Assembly (NCBI GenBank): GCA_937868485.1
Contig: CALMML010000380.1
Location: 1 to 37,390 of the forward strand
DNA length: 37,390 nt
Source of the DNA: an uncultured Myxococcales bacterium
GTDB taxonomy: Bacteria; Myxococcota_A; Polyangia; Palsa-1104; JAEUJZ01
Direction: 5' to 3'
The translations under genes and the position numbers were made by a program. The notes beneath the pieces were generated by a model that was not told the DNA's origin, made no database searches, and saw nothing but the letters and a program-made list of their open reading frames with translations. Positions 34,128 to 37,390 of this stretch are shown here, in pieces (position 1 is the stretch's first letter; every line of letters begins with the position of its first letter).

Positions 34128-35155
34128 TGGGGTAGCTGCGGAATTCCAAGCAGATCCGCACTCTGGGTCATGACGTTGACAAGAGATCCCGTCTGTTCGG
34201 GATCCGCTTCGTGCTTCACAAGCTGATAGAGCTGACCAAACGGAGTCGCCAGATCAGAGCTGGACGGATTGGTCGAGCTCCACGTCGAAGGAACCTGCGG
34301 AATCGCGTCTCCTCCGATGCTCTGATACTTGCTTTGAAGACGTGCAAAGCCCGCTTGGATTTTGGCATCCAGCTCGGCTCCACCTTGCGCGCTCAGCCAT
34401 GGACGGAATGCGTTGTACGTTGCGATTCCTGCTTCCACGTTGGCGCGCATATCCGCCAAGGTGTACTGCGCGTAGCGCGATTCCTCTTCGCCACTTGCAG
34501 CTTTGTTGGCTTTTTCAACCTGCTCGTTCATCGATCCGATGACGCCTCGGTAGGCTGCCGCCGTATCCAGCGCGAGCGGTCCAAAGTCCGTTCGCATCTG
34601 TCCGATGTCCGCAACCAGACGCGCACACAGCTTCTGCTGAAAGTCGCGCGCTTCCTGTTCGTTCTGTGGGAACGCTGCTTCCTTGTATCCGGGCAGTCCC
34701 ATCTCGAAGGTCTTCACATGCGCAGGAATCGAATCCGACCACAGAATTCGCTCGATCGCGTGGACTCCGGTTACGCCTTGCGCATCGAACAGATAGGTGT
34801 CCGGTGCCGTCGAGATGAAGCCGTCATAGCGCTCATCGGTGGAGACATCAATGTCAGGAAACAGCACGGCAATCGCGCCTTCAATGTGCTCGTAGGCGAT
34901 CCGTGCGCGCTTCCAATCCGCCTTCATCTTGGCCACTTGCGCGGCGTCATTTTGCGCGTTCCAGCCGTTGGCATCTGGACTTGGCGCATCGCTCTGTAGC
35001 GCTTGCGCAGCTGCCATCAGCTCATCCATGTTGGTCTGGATGTAGGCTTTGACATCGACGAGCGCTTGGTCCTGCGGAGACAGCTCTTTTCCGCAGCCGA
35101 TCATCGACAGAGAGAGCGTCAAAAAGGAAACAGAGAGCCTGCTGGCGAGCTTCAT
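34124..35155 (-). CDS. Imelysin-family lipoprotein (COG3487, IrpA type)
   Basis: The start is ATG 35155, giving 343 residues with a lipoprotein signal ending SMIGC; the 48 bases upstream in frame look untranslated. The imelysin signature GxHAIE is GVHAIERILW, and the region YLFDAQGV before it and RYDGFIS fit the family (PF09375). It is helix-rich throughout. Imelysin-like proteins, including EfeO and IrpA, bind metal, mainly iron, in the periplasm, and are made under iron limitation in several bacteria. The neighbour upstream is a dihaem oxidoreductase, the usual COG3488 partner. The gene starts 31 bases after the oxidoreductase stop. Confidence 0.92.
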   Translation of the reverse strand: MKLASRLSVSFLTLSLSMIGCGKELSPQDQALVDVKAYIQTNMDELMAAAQALQSDAPSPDANGWNAQNDAAQVAKMKADWKRARIAYEHIEGAIAVLFPDIDVSTDERYDGFISTAPDTYLFDAQGVTGVHAIERILWSDSIPAHVKTFEMGLPGYKEAAFPQNEQEARDFQQKLCARLVADIGQMRTDFGPLALDTAAAYRGVIGSMNEQVEKANKAASGEEESRYAQYTLADMRANVEAGIATYNAFRPWLSAQGGAELDAKIQAGFARLQSKYQSIGGDAIPQVPSTWSSTNPSSSDLATPFGQLYQLVKHEADPEQTGSLVNVMTQSADLLGIPQLPQ

Positions 35156-35186
35156 GGGAGTGATTCCTTGCGAAATGAATCGCGCG

Positions 35187-36428
35187 TTACAGCGAGCCGA
35201 CATACTTCAGCAGCTGTTGCTTGTCTTCGTTGGAAAGCGCTTGGTATTTTTCAGCGGATCCGCGCGCTTCTGAGCCGGTTCCGTTGTGCTTCAAGATCGC
35301 GTCTTCAATCGTCTTGGCGCGACCATCGTGAAGATAATTTTGGAAGAAGCGCAGGCCGATAAGCGGTGCCGTACGCCACTGGCGAGAGCTCGATTTTCCG
35401 TCGGTAAGTCCGTCTGCAAGCTCGGTGCCCATGTCGTGAAGGAGCAGGTCCGTAAACACCGGCGCGCTGATTCCGGCCATCGCAGAGATCGGATAGTCCG
35501 TTCGTGTCTTGAGCGCTGGAACATGGCACGCGCTGCACGCGGCTGCATCAAACAGCGCAACAGCCTTTTCCGATGGCGCTTCACGTCTTGGAATCGCGAG
35601 CAGTCGCATGTATTCCGCCAGCAAGTTGATGGTGTCCTGGCTCAGATCGACGCCTGGTTTTTTGTCATCGAGCAGCCCATCAGGATTGGCCAGCTCCGTC
35701 GGTCGCATCGGAGACGTCATGCTCATGTCTCCCTGTGCAGCATCGGCGGAAAACTCATCCAGCGTTGCGATCCGGGCCTTGTGTCCAAAGCGACCGATGA
35801 TTCCTGTCTGTCCCGGTTGATGCTGGTGATAGCGCTTGTCTGTGTTCGCTTGCGACTGATACGTGACGCGGTTGATCTGTCCGTGAATGCCATCGGTGCG
35901 CCGTGCTTGCTCGGCTTCTATTCGCTCGATCTCGCGATCGTCAATGGCTTCCAGATAGCCCCGGCCAAACGTCGCAAGACCCACGCGCGTTGTCAGCTTG
36001 AGCTTCGGAACGCTCGACGGTGGCAGCAGTCCCGTTTGCGCTCCGCCTGCGAAGTACGGACGCACGGTCGATCCCCACAGAAGCGCGGACTGATCGCCAT
36101 CTGGAGTGATTCCGTCGTCCTTCACCATCACCATCTTTTGGACGCTGCCCGGACCCTTTCCCGCTGCGGCATGACACGATCCACAGGAGGTCCGAATGTA
36201 GTTTGGACCGAGTCCATCGCTTTCCAAAAAGACGGCATCGAAGGCTGCGTCTCCTTCGAAAAACAGCTTCTTCTGTTCAGCGGAAACACTCGCGATGGGA
36301 ATGTCTGTTGGATCTTCCGCAATCACTTTGGGAGGAGTCTGTGAGTCTGAAGGATCACATCCAGCGAGGAGCGGAAGGACTCCAGACAGGCCTACAGACA
36401 GCAGATAAGGGAGTCCTTGGATTTTCAC
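35187..36428 (-). CDS. Dihaem CxxCH oxidoreductase (DUF1111/COG3488)
   Basis: The 413-residue product starts at GTG 36428 with AAGGAA upstream. The lipoprotein signal ends LLAGC. Two haem motifs are CGSCH (near residue 82-86) and CSACH (near 298-302). The family features GDAAFDAVF, DGLGPNYIRTSCGSCH, VRPYFAGGAQTG, FGRGYLEAI, GRFGHKA and PLIGLRFFQNYLHDGRA fit the COG3488 'dihaem thiol oxidoreductase' group. It is predicted to move electrons in the periplasm and, in many genomes, sits next to an imelysin. I infer that it reduces or oxidises iron for the imelysin. It is the first gene after the promoter with the Fur-like palindrome. Confidence 0.92.
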   Translation of the reverse strand: MKIQGLPYLLSVGLSGVLPLLAGCDPSDSQTPPKVIAEDPTDIPIASVSAEQKKLFFEGDAAFDAVFLESDGLGPNYIRTSCGSCHAAAGKGPGSVQKMVMVKDDGITPDGDQSALLWGSTVRPYFAGGAQTGLLPPSSVPKLKLTTRVGLATFGRGYLEAIDDREIERIEAEQARRTDGIHGQINRVTYQSQANTDKRYHQHQPGQTGIIGRFGHKARIATLDEFSADAAQGDMSMTSPMRPTELANPDGLLDDKKPGVDLSQDTINLLAEYMRLLAIPRREAPSEKAVALFDAAACSACHVPALKTRTDYPISAMAGISAPVFTDLLLHDMGTELADGLTDGKSSSRQWRTAPLIGLRFFQNYLHDGRAKTIEDAILKHNGTGSEARGSAEKYQALSNEDKQQLLKYVGSL

Positions 36429-36534
36429 GATGGCATTCCTTTGTCAGTACGCGGTGCTGGTTGGTGTGTTCCGTCGGAACGGCAAGCAAGCTGCTGCGCC
36501 AGTCAGTCGGTCCGCGTGAGAGTTTCTGCGATTT

Positions 36535-36563
36535 TGAATATTGAAATCAATTTCACTTGTCAA
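36535..36563 (-). promoter_or_regulatory. Promoter of the haem operon with Fur-like palindrome
   Basis: On the minus strand a perfect -35 TTGACA (36558-36563) and a weak -10 TATTCA (36535-36540) lie 17 bases apart. The spacer holds a perfect inverted repeat TGAAAT-CA-ATTTCA (36542-36555). Against the 15-base Fur core TGATAATCATTATCA, TTGAAATCAATTTCA (36541-36555) matches ten positions. Overlap of the site with the promoter and the iron-type cargo genes suggest repression by Fur or a similar metal regulator. The leader to the GTG at 36428 would be about 100 bases. Confidence 0.5.
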
Positions 36564-36692
36564 TGACTTCGGCGTTCTCGACGGAAATCACAGGGTTACA
36601 AGCGGGCTTGTGCGGAGTCTGGGGATCTACGTAACGGTCTGGTGCTGTCGGGGACGCGACGACAGAGGCGACGGTGACGGAAAAGGTGGGAA

Positions 36693-36719
36693 GGCAGCCG
36701 CTCAGACCGAGAGGCTGCC
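36693..36719 (-). terminator. Hairpin after the P450-ferredoxin stop, candidate terminator
   Basis: GGCAGCC and GGCTGCC form a seven-base-pair perfect stem with a 13-base loop, beginning 11 bases after the stop codon of the minus-strand gene. A T- and C-rich tail (TTCCCACCTTTTCC) follows, so it may end transcription, though the T-run is weak. Confidence 0.45.
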
Positions 36720-36730
36720 GATCGGAGGTG

Positions 36731-37390
36731 TTAGCTGTTCGCGCTGCCGAGCCGAATCGCGCGCGTCGGACAATACTTCGCCGCCGCTTCGACGATCGCG
36801 CGGTGCTCGTCTCCGACGTGTTCGGACACAAGCGCAACCTTGCCATCAGCGCCGAGGCAGAACACTTCCGGGGCTTCTCCCACACACACGCCGTGGCCTT
36901 GGCACAGGTCTTTGTCGAGCAACACCATCAGCTTGCTCACCGACGTGGTCGCTGGTGCGGCATCCGACTTGGCGACATCCGACTTGGCGGCATCCGACTT
37001 GGCCGATGCAGCCTTTTTGCTCGACTCGGACTTGGAAGACTTGCGCGACGCTGCGGCGTCCGACTTGCCGGGCTCCGCTGCGTTGGCTTCTGCAACGGTT
37101 GCGTGCGAAACGGGACACGTCGCAGCGGGGGTTGCAGCCGGCGCCGCGTGCGCCACCGGACATCCTGCCGCTTGGCTTGGATCGGCAGCAGCGGCTTGCG
37201 CAGCGACGCCCATTTCATCGGCCAGCTTGGCCAGCTCGGCGGCTCCGGCAATCGTTACAGAGGGCTCTGCCCGGCGCTTGTAGCGCAGACGGCACGGCAC
37301 TTTCGGTCCCACCACCAGTCCGTGGAAGTCCGAGTCGATCGGATCACCGGCCAGCTCAAACTCATACTGACCCAGCAGCAGCGCCAAGAT
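36731..37390 (-). CDS. Cytochrome P450-ferredoxin fusion, 5' part outside window
   Basis: The frame is open to the right edge, so the gene is partial. The first visible residues (LLLGQYEFELAGDPIDSDFHGLVVGPKVPCRLRY) read as the C-terminal strands of a cytochrome P450. A linker of about 100 residues follows, Ala/Lys/Ser-rich, with CPVAH (37148-37162) and CPVSH (37103-37117) and a KSDAA repeat. The C-terminus is a small ferredoxin: LCQGHGVC, EAPEVFCL and YCPTRAI. The pattern C-x2-H-x2-C...CP has His in place of the second Cys, as in [3Fe-4S] ferredoxins that serve P450s. A fusion lets the ferredoxin pass electrons straight to the P450 haem. The substrate is unknown. A terminator-like hairpin follows. 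Confidence 0.85.
   Translation of the reverse strand: MLALLLGQYEFELAGDPIDSDFHGLVVGPKVPCRLRYKRRAEPSVTIAGAAELAKLADEMGVAAQAAAADPSQAAGCPVAHAAPAATPAATCPVSHATVAEANAAEPGKSDAAASRKSSKSESSKKAASAKSDAAKSDVAKSDAAPATTSVSKLMVLLDKDLCQGHGVCVGEAPEVFCLGADGKVALVSEHVGDEHRAIVEAAAKYCPTRAIRLGSANS
36961..37005 (-). repeat. 15-bp coding repeat in the P450-ferredoxin linker
   Basis: Three 15-base units (CATCCGACTTGGCGA and variants, plus strand) encode Ala-Lys-Ser-Asp-Ala or -Val, forming a charged flexible linker between the P450 and ferredoxin domains. Confidence 0.8.

Larger units (their letters stand above)
36429..36730. other. Intergenic region between the haem operon and the P450-ferredoxin gene
   Basis: These 302 bases hold an operon promoter with its palindrome (36535-36563) and a hairpin for the upstream gene (36693-36719). 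Nothing between them looks like a gene. A short AT-rich patch (36530-36567) stands out against GC-rich surroundings. A minus-strand frame here ends in a lipobox-like LSGC stretch but has no start, so I do not call it. Confidence 0.6.

Noticed and set aside
36553-36885. Minus-strand frame with a lipobox-like LSGC stretch
   Set aside because: Its first half overlaps the ferredoxin in another frame and no start codon precedes the LSGC part.

Overview
The window reads as a GC-rich chromosome segment from a Gram-negative, predatory or soil-type bacterium, most likely a member of the Myxococcota. The pointers are an AgmX/PglI-type C-terminal domain protein, two membrane-anchored Ser/Thr kinase-like proteins with long Pro/Ala-rich tails, many lipoproteins and secreted c-type haem proteins, a FadL-type and an OprP-type outer membrane porin, and tightly packed genes. 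No database search was possible, so the taxonomic call is an inference. I see no rRNA, tRNA, insertion sequence, phage gene or CRISPR array.

Layout. 1-1978: the end of a PhoB-type response regulator and its histidine kinase. 2067-4382: a large lipoprotein with one haem site and two knottin-like cysteine domains, followed by a 43-bp tandem repeat (4412-4669). 4660-6790 (minus): an ABC1/UbiB-family kinase, possibly leaderless, and a membrane protein. 6867-8471 (minus): a beta-propeller-like lipoprotein. 8545-12964 (plus): EVE-domain protein, P-type ATPase and CoxE-like VWA protein in one operon. 13060-14752 (plus): a secreted protein tentatively of the LIC_10091 type, and a small dihaem cytochrome. 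14786-17100 (minus): a Baeyer-Villiger-type monooxygenase and a PF10118 protein behind a palindromic operator. 17198-20991 (minus): inositol monophosphatase and a large pseudokinase. 21119-22675 (plus): FadL-like porin. 22661-26815 (minus): a four-gene envelope operon containing a second pseudokinase and a TlpA-like thioredoxin. 27200-28936 (plus): AgmX-like protein. 28944-30467 (minus): secreted esterase with a Cys-rich insertion. 30583-32200 (plus): AmpG-like transporter and a small STAS-like protein. 32260-36428 (minus): an operon of dihaem oxidoreductase, imelysin, cytochrome P460-like lipoprotein and porin, behind a promoter with a Fur-like palindrome. 36731-37390 (minus): the 3' end of a cytochrome P450-ferredoxin fusion.

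How parts work together. The 32.3-36.4 kb operon looks like an iron- or metal-responsive periplasmic redox and uptake module (COG3488 plus COG3487 partners with an outer membrane pore). The 14.8-17.1 kb pair looks like an inducible oxidative catabolic unit. The most unusual features are the two pseudokinases that have lost complementary sets of catalytic motifs, the knottin-like pair on a haem lipoprotein, the 43-bp repeat array, and the P450-ferredoxin linker with two CPVxH motifs. Base composition falls from about 70 percent G+C on the left to about 55 percent around 27-32 kb in hand-counted lines.
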